Below, piece by piece: positions 11,067-24,133 of a stretch of 64,000 bases of DNA. A program made the position numbers and the translations under genes. This stretch comes from Hyparrhenia diplandra (Eukaryota > Streptophyta > Magnoliopsida > Poales > Poaceae): NCBI GenBank assembly GCA_015847255.1, contig JADLZK010002797.1:310001-374000 (forward strand). The letters are read 5' to 3'. The stretch's first letter is position 1, and each line of letters opens with the position of its first letter. The notes below the pieces were generated by a model. The model saw only the letters and a list, made by a program, of their open reading frames with translations, was not told the DNA's origin and made no database searches.

Positions 11067-13736
11067 GACACTACTTGGCGCACGTGCACGATGGCGTTAG
11101 CAACGCACATGCGCCAGCAACAATAATAAGACATACATGCATATATGCAACAATAGCAATGCGGTGATAACAATAGCAGCGCACACCCACACCACACAAG
11201 TGGCATGTTTCTCGTGTCTAGCCTTTTCTTGTCAATGGGTCAAGAATTTTTTTGCGCCAAACTTTACACTCCAATAATAAAAACTTTGTACTCTTAGATG
11301 TAAAACTTTACACTTCAAATTTTGAAACTTTGTACTCCAACAATAAAAACTTTGTACTCAACAATAAAAACTTTGTACTCAACAATAAAAACTTTATACT
11401 CTTAGATATAAAACTTTATACTTTAGATGTAAATTTTTGTCATCATGAAAATTATCTCAAAACATATCCAACATGGATCTAGTTTTATAGATCTCGTTAT
11501 AATAAGCGATGGTGCAAATGGAATTGAAAACAAATGTTTGACGAGAAAGATATTACATTTTAAAGTTTGCATTTCGTTCTAAAATAAACATGGCCCACTC
11601 CCAACAGCATGCCTGGTCCTGCGGCAAGATGCATCCGTCGCTACGCCCATGCGCCCAACCGCTGGTCACTGCGGCGCCTGCATCCCCCTCAGGCGCCATC
11701 AACGGTAGCAGCGCGCGACGTGCGTAAATAAGGACACTACTTGGCGTGACGTGCACCGATAAGCGTTAGCAACGCACATGGGCCGGCAACAATAACGGCA
11801 AGCACATACATGCATACATGCAACAATAGCAATGCGGATGATAACAATAGGGCGCACACCCACACCACACAAGTGGCATGTTTTCGTGTCTAGCCTTTTT
11901 TTTTTTTTTGTCAATGGGTTAAAAAATTTTTTTGCGGCCAAACTTTACACTCCAATAATAAAAACTTTGTACTCTTAGATGTAAAACTGTACACTTCAAA
12001 TTTTGAAACTTTGTACTCCAACAATAAAAACTTTGTACTCAACAATAAAAACTTTATACTCTTAGATGTAAAACTTTGTACTTCAGATGTAAATTTTTGT
12101 CATCATGAAAATTATCTCAAAACATATCCAACATGGATCTAATTTTATAGATCTCGTTATAATAAGCGATGATGGTGCAAATGGAATTGAAAACAAATGT
12201 TTGACGAGAAAGATATTACATTTTAAAGTTTGCATTTCGTTCTAAAAATAAACATGGCCCACTCCCAACAGCATGCTGGGTCCTGCGGCAAGATGCATCC
12301 GTCGCTTACGCCCATGCGTCCAACTGCTGGTCACTGCGGCGCTGCATCCACTCGCCACGTGCCCATGCGCCATCAGCGGTGGCGGCAAGACGTCACGCCA
12401 AATAAGGACACTACTTGGCGCGCGTGCACCGAGAGCGTTAACAACGCACATCTGGCAGCAAACAACAATAACAGCGCACATACATGCATACATGCAACAA
12501 TAGCAATGCGGTGATAACAATAGCAGCGCACACCCACACCACACAAGTGGCATGTTTCTCGTGTCTAGCCTTTTTTTTTGTCAATGGGTCAAAAATTTTT
12601 TTGCGGCCAAACTTTACACTCCAATAATAAAAACTTTGTACTCTTAGATGTAAAACTGTACACTTCAAATTTTGAAACTTTGTACTCCAACAATAAAAAC
12701 TTTGTACTCCAACAATAAAAACTTTATACTCTTAGATGTAAAACTTTGTACTTCGGATGTAAATTTTTGTCATCATGAAAATTATCTCAAAACATATCCA
12801 ACATGGATCTAATTTTATAGATCTCGTTATAATAAGCGCGATGGTGCAAATGGAATTGAAAACAAATGTTTGACGAGAAAGATATTACATTTTAAAGTTT
12901 GCATTTCGTTCTAAAAATAAACATGGCCCACTCCCAACAGCATGCCAGGTCCTGCGCGCATGCATGCATCCGTCGCCCATGCGTCCAACTGGCTGGTCAT
13001 CGCTGCGCCTGCATCCACTCGCCACGTGCCCCACAATGGCGCCATCAACGGTGGTGGCGCCAAGACGACACGCCAAATAAGGACACTACTTGGCGCCGCG
13101 TGCACCGAAGAGCGTTAACAACGCACATGCGGCAAACAACAATAACGGCGCACATACATGCATACATGCAACAATAGCAATGCGGTGATAACAATAGCGG
13201 CAAGACACCCCCACCACACAAGTGGCATATTTCTCGTGTCTAGCCTTTTCTTGTCAATGGGTCAAGAATTTTTTGCGCCAAACTTTACACTCCAATAATA
13301 AAAACTTTGTACTCTTAGATGTAAAACTTTACACTTCAAATTTTGAAACTTTGTACTCCAACAATAAAAACTTTGTACTCCAACAATAAAAAAACTTTAT
13401 ACTCTTAGATGTAAAACTTTGTACTTTAGATGTAAATTTTTGTCATCATGAAAATTATCTCAAAACATATCCAACATGGATCTAGTTTTATAGATCTCGT
13501 TATAATAAGCACGATGGTACAAATGGAATTGAAAATAAATGTTTGACGAGAAAGATATTACATTTTTAAAGTTTGCATTTCGTTCTAAAATAAACATGGC
13601 CCACTCCCAACAGCATGCCTGGTCTTTGCGCGCATGCATCCGTCGCTACGCCCATGCGTCCAACCGCTGGTCACTGCGCGCCTGCATCCCCCTGTGCGCC
13701 ATCAACGGTAGCAGCGCCGCGGCGCCAAATAAGGAT
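11067..13736. repeat. Tandem array, four units of about 674 bp
   Basis: The landmark ACCACACAAGTGGCAT starts at 11191, 11864, 12538 and 13213, giving spacings of 673, 674 and 675 bp. Units run about 11067-11740, 11741-12413, 12414-13087 and 13088-13736. Each contains an AT-rich half with a short subrepeat (AACAATAAAAACTTTGTACTC, two to three copies per unit) and a GC-rich half containing CATGGCCCACTCCCAACAG. Sequence is highly alike between units, with differences concentrated in GC-rich indels and subrepeat number. ORFs inside are short and not conserved in frame. Origin unknown; a minisatellite grown inside a transposon is possible. Confidence 0.9.
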
Positions 13737-13951
13737 TGAGAGCCTACTAGCGTGTGGCGACTTGACTTGGCGTGGGCGTGGGAAGGTCATACATTTCCTT
13801 TGCGGGCTCAGGTAGCTCTAAGTGCGGATAGCAGGTCCCACGTGGGTCTCCACTATCAATCTCTGTGGACCATCGTCGCTCCGAAAGAACGACGCTTGGA
13901 CCCCTCCACGGTAAAAAGGAAAGGAGCCATTTGTGTTGTGTCCCAAACGTG
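13737..13951. other. Spacer between tandem array and CACTA element
   Basis: A short, moderately GC-rich stretch. No gene, repeat or transposon terminus was seen other than the CACTA end at its right edge. Confidence 0.4.
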
Positions 13952-13979
13952 CACTGCTAGTATATCACGCACTACCGCA

Positions 13980-14380
13980 CAGTCAGCCTCCACCGAGCGC
14001 CAGAACGTGTACCGAGCGCCCAAAGGCCAGCACTCGGTGGCCTCCCACTCTACCGACCGCTCCTCTCTGAAAAAGAAAGCTCTCGGTAGACTGTGGCCTC
14101 CCTCTCTACCGACCGCTCCTCTCTGAAAAAGAAAGCTCTCGGTAGACGGCAGGTCACCGAGAGCATCACCCCTCGGTACCCTACCCCTCGGTAGAGACCG
14201 CCTCCACCGAGCACCACCTCTCCGCAAAGAGCCACCCTCGGTGGCGTTTGACGCCCTGGCGTATCTGATCGGCAGACGGCGCCTCGGCCGTCAAATATAC
14301 CGAGCACGGTGGCTAGTGCTCGGTAGAATATGGTCACTCTACGAGGGCCAGCTCCATGGCGCTCGGTACAATGACCTTTT
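13980..14380. repeat. Left subterminal repeats of the CACTA element
   Basis: Many copies of ACCGAG and its complement CTCGGT occur in about 400 bp, including a near-perfect ~60-bp direct repeat (TCTACCGACCGCTCCTCTCT at about 14048 and 14104). In En/Spm-type elements such motifs bind the transposase accessory protein; that role is inferred from the family. Confidence 0.8.
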
Positions 14381-14389
14381 TTTCCCTGA

Positions 14390-15830
14390 TTTTTCAATCC
14401 ATCTAGACAAACACAATTTTAAAATAAGTCACATAATTTTCACATCCATACAAACTTGAATAATTTAAAACAACTCACATATATATCACATCCATACAAA
14501 CTTACTTAATTTAAAGTTCATAATTTAATGTGCATAATTTAAAGTGCTACAAGTTATACTACAACTTCACTACAAGTTCACATGCTGCCGGCCTTCTAGC
14601 CAAAATTGAGTGAAGTGTAGGTCACTAATCAGTAATGCTGAGATCTCCCAAATGTAGACCAACGTTCTCACTAATACATCCTCCTTTGCTTCACAACTAC
14701 GACGACATGGTCTCTTTGACGACGGTTAACAGCGGCTGGACATGTCATTTGGATCTCCAATCTTACGAGCAACCACCTTTGCCCGATATCCATCGTAGTG
14801 AAGGCGTTGGTATTGGATTAGCCCATGTCCAAACATAACCCAATCGAGACATTGTGCGGGTAAGAATGGATGCATAACTACAACCCGGCGTAGGTTAAGT
14901 CATACGATTGAACCTGTAATTATTGGAAAAAATATGAGAACATCTCGAGAGTACCACATCAATTGTAGGTATAAGCTACGTGACAAATTAAACATATCGA
15001 GATTACCACATCATTTTGGTTCCTCCGAGCCCAGTTTGCCGCCAAATCCCGCAACATTATCAGCGTTCCTACTTTTAGCTGTCATCAACAAAAAGGAGAA
15101 TGTAGGCGAGTGTACCCATGTTCTTGAAGCTTCAGTTACACATCCCATGACAACATATTTTTGTGTAACCACAGTCGGCTCACATGCGACTTCAATCCAA
15201 CCGTGAGATGTTTATAGGATTTTCACCTCTCCTCCTTCAAGGGGCGATGGAAAAGCTAATTTGACATTGGATTTGTTGTCCTAATTCACTATGAAGATGA
15301 TGTGAGTGCCGGACGACCACTTCTTGAACACCAAAGTACGAGAGAGTGTGTTTAAGCCAAGTGATTTGGTCAATTGGCTGTAATACATATAAAATTCATA
15401 TAAATGGTAAATATACATATACTGAGATATATTTGACAAATTAATTATACAAATACTTACTATTATTGGAACATTTTCCACTATGGTGGGCGTGAGATCT
15501 CCAATCGAGGGTCAAATCCCGGGTCGTTAGATGGCCACATCTACCTATGACTTCGGCGGTGGAAGATTACGTCAGGCCATCTAGAAATATATAGAAATTA
15601 GTTTCAATTTTGTGGAGACTTAATAGAGATATATAGTATAATCCCTCTAAAAAGATTTGTGCACCAAAAAGAAGGCCAATCATTTCGATGTTATATACTA
15701 CTATGACACTAAAAAAATAACCTTATCTAGTTATATACTACCACACATATTATTATTGAGAAATCATAACAATGTAACTTAAAAAAAATTATAGCAATGT
15801 ATACCTTAATGCAGATCGGGCGGAGGTGGC
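14390..15830. other. CACTA internal sequence, no assignable exons
   Basis: An AT-rich stretch followed by moderately balanced sequence. Minus-strand frames about 15050-15480 are open for 40-60 codons but show no domain I can name. They may be relics of a transposon gene. Confidence 0.35.
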
Positions 15831-15834
15831 GGGC

Positions 15835-16200
15835 GTTGGGGGGGTGGCCGGCGTCTATGAGGGTGGGTGGCGTTGGTGGAGGTGGCCGGCATTGGCGGAG
15901 GTGGCGGCGTTGGTGAGGGGTGGCTGGTGTTGGCGGGGTGGCCGGTGGTGTTGGTGAGGGTGGCCGGCTGGCGGGCGGGTGGCGGGGGCGGTGGTGGTTG
16001 GTTGGTGGGAGTGGCGGTGGTTGGGGGAGTGGCGGCCGGCGGGTGTGAGTGCGGCCGGGCGGGGTGAGTGTGGCCGGCTGTGGGGTGGTGGCGGCCGTGG
16101 CGAAGCGGTGGTGGCGGGGCGGAAGAAGGTGAAGTGTCGAGAGAGAGGGAGGGATTGGGGGAAGAAGGCGGAGAGTCGAGAGATAGGGCCTTTCTTGGGG
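15835..16200. repeat. GGTGGCGG-rich low-complexity tract
   Basis: Degenerate repeats around GGTGGC(C)GG run for about 300 bp. On the minus strand they read as a proline/histidine-rich frame (15855-16205) that ends at the transposon CCGAGGGC motif. Open frames here are a by-product of the repeat; no protein is called. Confidence 0.6.
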
Positions 16201-16279
16201 TTCAACCGCCCTCGGTATACCTTTTTTTTAAAATTTTATAACCAAATTTTGAAATGGAATGCTAAAATTCAAAAATTTG

Positions 16280-17370
16280 AGGATTGTACCGAGGGCTTCG
16301 CGAATGACCCTAGGTAGAGTTGTTTTCCCAAGGGCTCAAGCTATGCTCTCGGTAAAAAAACTTTTTTTTTTCGAATTTAGAGTCTAATTTTTTTGTGTGT
16401 CTTTCATACATTGCCTATTAGTTCATATCCAATTGTGACATTTTTTAAAAACAATTTACTATATATTTTGATTTTATTGCTTTTAATTGAATTATTCTTT
16501 ATAAGCCAAATTTAAAATGTAAGACATTCGAATATAGGGGGAACATGAAAGGAAAAATTGTATTCATATTCCGAATGCAATGTGAGGCCTAATTGGGGAT
16601 TGACCCAAAACTTTGAACATCTCCTAAACGAGAACATGACCATTCGGTCGCGGGTGAATAGTTTTTAAATTATATAAAATGCAAACGAAGTTGAAAAACC
16701 ATGAAACTTGTTGAGTTGTCGCGAAATCATATATGGAGGCTATAAAAAAATTTGGGAATGTTTCGTAAAGGTTGGTTCATAGAATGGCCAAAACCCGGGA
16801 CAACTCCACATAAGTTCTATTATCACATGTGTTATATGACTGAAGTTTGAACCATATCACGACACCAACGTCAACTAAAAACTTCCCAAATTTTTTTGCG
16901 TAGTCTCCACATATGATTTCATGACAAATCAACAAGTTTCATGATTTTTCAACCTCGTTTGCAAATACTATACTTTTAAAACCATTCAAGCCGCGAGTGA
17001 ATGGTCATGTTCCGTTAATGAGATGTTCAAAGTTTTGGGGATAGCTCGATGAGGCCTAACATTGCACTCACGAATATTAATATAATTTTTTCTGTTCATG
17101 TCTCCACTCTATTCGAATGGTTTCTAGTTCAAATTTGGTTAATAAAAAAGAAAAATCAATTAAAAGAAAGAAAATCAAAATATATACTAAATAGTTTTGA
17201 AAAAATAGGAAATTTGAACATGACCTAGGAGACATTGTTTTAAACCACACACAAAAATTTGGATCCAAAATTCAAAAAAAAAAGATATATTCAATCGAGG
17301 GCCGATGTTGGGCTCTCGACAATATCTGCTCTACCGAGCGCCTGCGAGAATCCGCCCTCGGTGAGATCTA
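16280..17370. repeat. Long inverted repeat (fold-back) within the CACTA element
   Basis: The left arm (about 16280-16770) is matched by the reverse complement of the right arm (about 16876-17370), around a non-symmetric centre of about 100 bp. Matching landmarks from outside in: CTCGG-rich ends; TTTTTTGTGTGTCTTT against TTTTTGTGTGTGGTTT; GCAATGTGAGGCCTAA against GCAATGTTAGGCCTCA; CATTCGGTCGCGGGTGAATAG against its complement at about 16985-17005; AAATTTGGGAA at the inner ends. A transcript would fold into a hairpin with arms of over 400 nt. Confidence 0.85.
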
Positions 17371-17381
17371 CCGAGGGTCCC

Positions 17382-18744
17382 TTGTTGGTATTTGTTAACC
17401 TACGGGGAATATTATCCCAGTTTAACGAATACCGGTGAGCACTTCACCCGAATAGGGCTTTAAATATCGAATCCACAGGGGAGAAGGTGAGAGAGTATGT
17501 CAAGGTGTATAGCTAAATCCGAGTGGCTATATAACTAGATTAAAAAGAGAGGTAAGGAGTTCCATTAGGAAGGTCTTGTTCTCACTTCAAGTAAATCATT
17601 TGCAACATTGTTCTTAAGAGGGGTTGTCATGAAGAAACTCTTAATAAAGGGAATCTACGCTAACAACTTAGGGGGCTCCTACGATTTCTATAAACGGGGG
17701 GGCGTAACAAAGGACTCAATGGTATTTGTCACCACCACGATCAAATTTTAACAAGTGTCTTCACCCGGCCTATAGAAGGTATTCGTAATAAGCTAGTCAA
17801 TCTAAGCACCACGCTTACATTAATCTAACAACTTCAACTCAAGAGCAACCAAGAATCAAAGTAATCTTATCAAAGAAATACGAACCTTAAGAACAATAGA
17901 GACAATACCACTTACTCGAATGGAAGTCGAACAATCCACAAGATCTCGAGTTGCGCTCCAATGGCACCAACTCCGTGAGGAGGAAGAAGAAGATGGAGGC
18001 GCCGCCCGCGACTCAGGGCCTTCCTTCAACTCCGCCTCAACCGCGCTCTAATTTTCTCAACTTAAAGCTCTACTCTCAACTCTAATCTAGGGCTTCTAGT
18101 TCTACATCTTGTCTAATCTTCTACTTCTAGTTCTTGAACTAGAGCTAAGGCCTTCAACTAGAGCTGGATCCGATCGATATGATGATGAGTTGATCCGAGA
18201 TGATTGAAGCCGGGGCCCGGGGCTTGCTTATATAGGGGTCTTCTTATGTCTCTTCGCCTTCAGCAGGCAATGTGGTACTAATCTTCGTGCTTAACCGACA
18301 CCCCTCGGATCAAACCGACATCAAACGACCGGATTAGATTGCATCTCGGAGGCGGTTGGAGAAGCTTCGAAACGGGGGGCTTGCTTGGCAGCCAAGGCGG
18401 CCGATCGGCTGTTTATTGGGCGATCGGCCCGGGGTGGGTCCCACCACGGGCCCCGCGATGCGTCGTGGCTTCCGGAGTCTTCTAGATGATGTTTTCTTCG
18501 GTGTCAAGTTTCGTTCACGTCGGGTGTATTCCGAGCCTTCTAGACTTGTTTGGAGTTGGATTGCATTGCGTTATGACACGTCAATTCTGGCTGTTTTTTT
18601 CGTTAAGTCCCCCGCAAATCACAACTTTACCAAAACTCATGGAAATCATTAGTATAAACCCCTAATAAGGTTATCTAATTATATTTTAGTCCTTTTTTCC
18701 ATGTTTAGTTGACAATTAAAAGTATACGTTAATATGTGTCAACA
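17382..18744 (-). repeat. 3' LTR of the LARD-like element
   Basis: 1363 bp starting TTGTTGGTATTTGTTAACC and ending GTGTCAACA; nearly identical to 24134-25497 apart from small indels and a few substitutions. The high similarity implies insertion more recent than that of the gypsy element at 3344-8316. Confidence 0.9.
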
Positions 18745-21700
18745 AACTCCCCACACTTAGGCTTTTACTGGTCCTCGATAAAAGGATGGTCTAACTTTAA
18801 TGTAACCGTAGAGACAAAGAATGGATCATAATTATACTCCATGGTCATACCGCACTTTGGGATATCGAGCATGAAATGGTTAGAAACAGAGATCACCTTA
18901 AATTCTTAAACCAAGTCACTTGGAGAGATTTTGCATAAGTTTTGAAAAGAAAAACATAGCTCTACTTACTCCTTTGTGATACTCTCAAGTCTGTCAAAAT
19001 ATATTATATCCTCACAGTTCATTTATTATATCATATGTGGAGCTCAAGAACATGTAGCACACTTACCTTGTATTTATTGCTAAGTCAACTGTGGATCTAT
19101 GGAGAAAGATGTCATAAGTCATAGATCAAGATGTGTATGTGAGTCAAGATTATTATCACCTTGCTCTCTCTAGTTGAAAATCGTCTATCTCCCTTTTTTT
19201 TGGAACATTTTTTATTTTTCAAGCGAGGTAATCGGCTATTTAGTGGAGAGGTGGGTTCTACTCACCCTCGGACACTTGTCCATTTTACTCTCTCAATTAT
19301 TAGAGAAGTGGGGCCCTACTCACCCTCGGACACTTGTCCATTATTCTTCTCTTCATTTTTGCCTTTTTCTTTTCTTAGAGAGGGGGTTCTTCGACCGTAG
19401 AACACTTGCTCATTTTCTCCTCTCTCTCACTTTTCTCTCCACTCTTAGAATTTTGAACATTTGGCTTTTTTCATAGCTGTACCTTTTTCAACAATTAAAA
19501 TTATGGGAGATAGAGATTAAAACTTTTTAGAGCATGGATACTTTAGTGAAAGCAAAGTGTATGTGATCTTGATCTTAGACTTTAGACAAATTTCAACATG
19601 GGTCGTGGTTTTGACAAAGCTCAATACAAGAAAGCAATAATTAATTAGATATATCTTTAATGATTGCTTACGGCTCTATTAGGATGTATCATTGATCACA
19701 AAGGAGAAGCATAATTAATGATTTTAATATTTTGAAATAAATAACTCTCCAAAGATAAGATAAAAGAAAGAGGATCTCATTATTCTAACTTTATTCTTTC
19801 TCATGTTTTAAGCAATTAAGGCATCCCAACAAGTGACAGGTTTATGTAGGAATTTAATCATGCAAAACTTTGTTCATGGGTTAACAAGACATCTTTTTCA
19901 TATAGGAAAACATACCATAACGTAAAAGAATTATTTTAATTCGAAACGGAAAGTAATTTGTGAAAATTGAAAAGTTTTAGGAAGCAAACCGAAGCGGTGG
20001 ATGAAGCGGGGCTGGTGGGGGTGGGGGCGGTCGTCGGCTGGTATATGGGCGGTCGGCCTCCCTACCCTGGACCGTGTCGGGCGCAGTTCGTCGGGCGAGT
20101 CGATGGTTCCGTCTTGGTTCGAATTTCTTGATTTTGATCTTGAAGAATTCTGTTTGGTCGCCGAGAATCTCCCCCACACTTATTTTCTGTTATCTTGCAT
20201 ACAAAGCATGGTGGAGACAAAAACATATCCAAAAAAATATGGAGAATAATTGACTCAACTTGTGGATGACTTCCATAAGAGCACTCTATTCTAAACCCTA
20301 ATATTAAAGTAAACTAATTTTAACTAAACCGAACTATCCGAATTAATCGAACTAACTTTAAGACTTTAAACGCTAAGACTTATTAACTCTAATTAAAGCA
20401 AACATATATAATAACTAGCTAATAGTTTAAAAGATAGTGATACCTATCGTGATAAGCTGGGGTGCTCTCCCCAAAATTTTGGATATTGCAAGTAGTCCTT
20501 TGATTCGATCCTTGGAACTTGTTCGCCTTCGGGTTCTCCTTACATGTTCTCCCCTCGCAAATATTAATTCCGCATATACAGAAGGAACAAACTCTAGGAA
20601 CATGTTGTGAGCCTTCATGTGCTCACATATTTTTAGGAATTTTTCTATGTAAAAGGATGATGATGCAAAAACATATGAATGCAATATTTTTGGGTTTTTA
20701 TTTTTATGCCACCACAAAGAAGGGAGTACTTGCATGGGGCCTAAAGAAACGATGCAAATGCAAGCAAACATATTTTTATGATTTTTATGCGGGTGTAGGA
20801 AAGTAAATATGCTAAAGGAAATATGCTAATTTAAATATGCCGTGTAGAAAATAAATATGTAGATAAATACCGAAGTTACCTCTTGGTAAGAATTTTGAGT
20901 ACTTACTCCCATGGCGGCGCGTCATCGATGGCATCTCGTCGGAATGTCGTGGTGCGAAATGGTGCCTTCAATGATCTCGACGAAAGTGGGCGTAGATGAG
21001 GTGGCCGATGGAGATGGTGTTTGTTCGGTTGATGACGCGGGTAGTGGTAGGTCTTAGAAGGTGTACTCTTGACGTCCTCTTCAAGAGGGTGATGCTTCTT
21101 TCTTTTTCCATGTCGCTTCTTCGGAGAAGACCTTTCTTGGAGTGGCGTGCTGAGTGTTCAGTTGGTCGGGGCCGAGCGAACTTCTTTAATCTTTCTTAAT
21201 GTCTTCCTTGTTCGTCGACTCCGTTCCAAGCGGTCTTGTGATTTTTAGCGGCGTCTCGCGTCTTGTTCTTCTTGGGTCTTGTGGTGAGGTAGGCAATAGT
21301 GGTGGTGTAAGGCCCTCTTGATGGAGTATGGGGATGAATGTTGACCCATTACTCTTGTCAAGTGGTCTACACCTCCAGTCATGTCGTGCTCACTTTGATC
21401 TTCCTTGGTCACTCCTCAAGTGCATCATCCGATCTTAATAGCCACTTGGTGATGGCGTTGCCCATGTTCTTTGCCGATTCAGTTTGCTTGAAGGAAGATT
21501 GGATGGTGGCGGCCGGCGTCTTGTTTAGTGTGCATATTTGTAGGTTGGGGACTTCCACTTGTAGGAATTGGGGAAGTAAGACTTCTCCTCTTATTGCGCA
21601 AAGTGAGTCACGCTTGCAAAGACAAGGTAGAGATCAAGTGCATGGGCTGTTGGTGGGAAAACACCATTAGAACCAAAATTTTATTTACTTCTACTCTAAC

Positions 21701-24133
21701 CTTGTGGGCACATTGAACAAGATAAAGATAATGTATAAGTTCATTTATGACAAGGGTGGTAAGATCGAGAAGATAAATCTAGCATGTAAATATTTTTAGC
21801 AAAATAATGAGCGAACGAAAGTGATGCTAGAAACAGATTTTAAAAAGCTAACATGTCGAAGTTAACAAGATTGAATCATGTGAAACTATAACTCTAGCAT
21901 GTTTGACTTTTCATTTGTGAGAATGCCATAGTAAAAGGGAAATCTTAATGACTACTTACCTCAAGGTGTTACCTTTATTATTGGAGTATGATGGGCTATT
22001 ACACCTTGTGGTGGTCCTTCTCGTTCTTGAGTGGCATGTGGAGTGACGGGTGCATGTCGGGAGGAAGAGGATGGCTTAATTATCTTCAATGGAATTGGCC
22101 TCCCTCCTTGATGCTTCCATCACCCATGAATTCCTTCTTCGAAAGTGGCGCTTCGATTGTGGATCTTGTCTTGTGTCACTCTTCTTCTTCTTGGCTCATC
22201 GGGAATTCTTTTATCCATAAGTCATGTCTCACATGTCTTGCTTCATCTCTAGTGAGTTCATCTCGACCTCCCCAAACTTGTTTTGAGTTTATTATTTTTC
22301 TCAAGGGTTAGTCCAACAAAGATATACCAAAGCATCTACTATAGTTTACTATGGTTCAAAAGTCAACCTAGACACCACGTCTAATTTGATTTAGGAAGGC
22401 GTTCTAACCTAAGCACCACGCTTAATTTAAAAAGCCTTTAGAAGAAAGATCACTACACCTTATGGTTTCAGGAATCAAACTAAACACCATGTTTAACTCG
22501 AGCCATGAAAACAATTTAAACTAGGCACCATGCTTAATCTAAAAAGGCGTATGAAAATACTTCAAAACCTAAGCATACTATAGCAAACAACGATAGCATG
22601 AAAGCATTACGTAGAGAGATTTATTCAAACAGAGATGATAGAGCATGATGAGTGATTTAACGGAGATCGAGCATGGCATGAAGGTAAAAGACAACCAAGC
22701 TAGTGTAGCAACATGATAATAAATGTTTCTATGTATGTAATTCAATGTTGCATAATGACTGGTTGGACATACCTTGTATTGTCATCCTTCGTTTTTTGCT
22801 CCAAACCTGGAATGGTTAGTGACAAGAATACCCGAAAAAAATCTTTTTATAATCATATGCTCATAATGTAGGGGTATATAGTGATATAAAAGTCTTTATA
22901 GTATTTCCCCCTAGAGTGCTTGTTTTAGGACAAAAAGCTCGTCCTTGGGAAACTTTCAAATTATGAATCAAGATGATGAAGTGGTTTCCCTTATATTGCC
23001 AGTCTCAAAATTCCAAGCCGTAGGAAAATTCATCAACAACCACCCTTTCTAAATTTTTAAGAAAGAGAGTATGAGGGGGGTGGAGATTTCATTGTGCGGC
23101 AAGAATTAATTTAGGAGTTTTCAAATGAGCATGGACTAGGTGGAAAAAGTTCCATTTATGAAGTAGTCTTTATGCTCATTGATGTTCTCCAGAAAAATGT
23201 GCTCCTTTTGGTCTTCCTTAGATCGTTCATAATATTTTAGGATCGTGAGGAGACGCAGAAAAGGGCACAAGAGGGTTCATTGGGCTCAAGGATGTGGTTA
23301 AAGATGGGTTTGAAAAAGAATTATCTAATTTGAACATAGAAAGAGAGAGACATGAGTGGCTTCGTGATGGCTTTTTGCTCTCTTCCTATGGCATGATTAG
23401 ATATGCCATCCTTGAGGTTCCCTCAATGTACTAGCGTAGCAATAAAGGTGCTTTCTAAGAGATTATCTTAAAAGAGGTTTGGATTGTATATGGTCTCTTG
23501 TGAATTTGGAAGTTCGTGGAAACTCATCATCTAAAGAAATATCCAAGGGTTGAATTTCTTCTTCCCTTAAAGGTTTTTGGCGCATTGATGGTTTGGGGTT
23601 GATAGCTAAGTCTTGGGACTGGAGTGATGGTGATATAGCTATCGAACTTCTATATTTTTTTAAATTTGGAGGATGATTCTTCTTCCTTTGGGTGGTCATA
23701 AAGAATGCTAGTATATGGGTTTCACCCGCTGAGTTCGTCAAAAGCAAACCTTGCTTAAAAAAAAGAAAAGGTTCCTCCAAAACTGCATGATGATCATGTG
23801 CACAACACTTTCATGATGTCGGCAAAGACTCCTACCATAGAAGATATGATCCTCGCTTCTCACTCCCGAGAAGTATTGCTTCATGATCATTTTGATCAAC
23901 CAGAGGCGTAGCTAATGGCCGATGTAAGGATGAGATCTAAGGATTCTAGTGGCCGAGCTTCCGCTTAAGGGTGCAGTATAAGATAGGTAAATATGAAATC
24001 AATTGATCCCACGAAGATAGAAAAAGATGAGAAGATAGAATAAAAGAAAAAGATAAAAGTATGGTACAAGATTTAGCTATAGTTTTTCAACATAGTCTCA
24101 AACCATTCTCCCAAGAACGGCGCCTTTAAATGC
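18745..24133 (-). other. Internal region of the LARD-like element, no pol genes
   Basis: 5.4 kb with only short frames. 19235-19420 carries three degenerate ~60-bp repeats around CACCCTCGGACACTTGTCC. 22320-22600 has several copies of a phrase like CTAAGCACCACGCTTAA, which also occurs in the LTRs. The minus frame 23463-23780 (105 codons, basic, no known domain) is the longest near the 5' end of the element. No RT, integrase or protease motif was found in any frame. Confidence 0.7.

Noticed and set aside
11067..13736. CRISPR-like array
   Set aside because: The unit is 674 bp with no short repeat-spacer alternation, and the genome is a plant.
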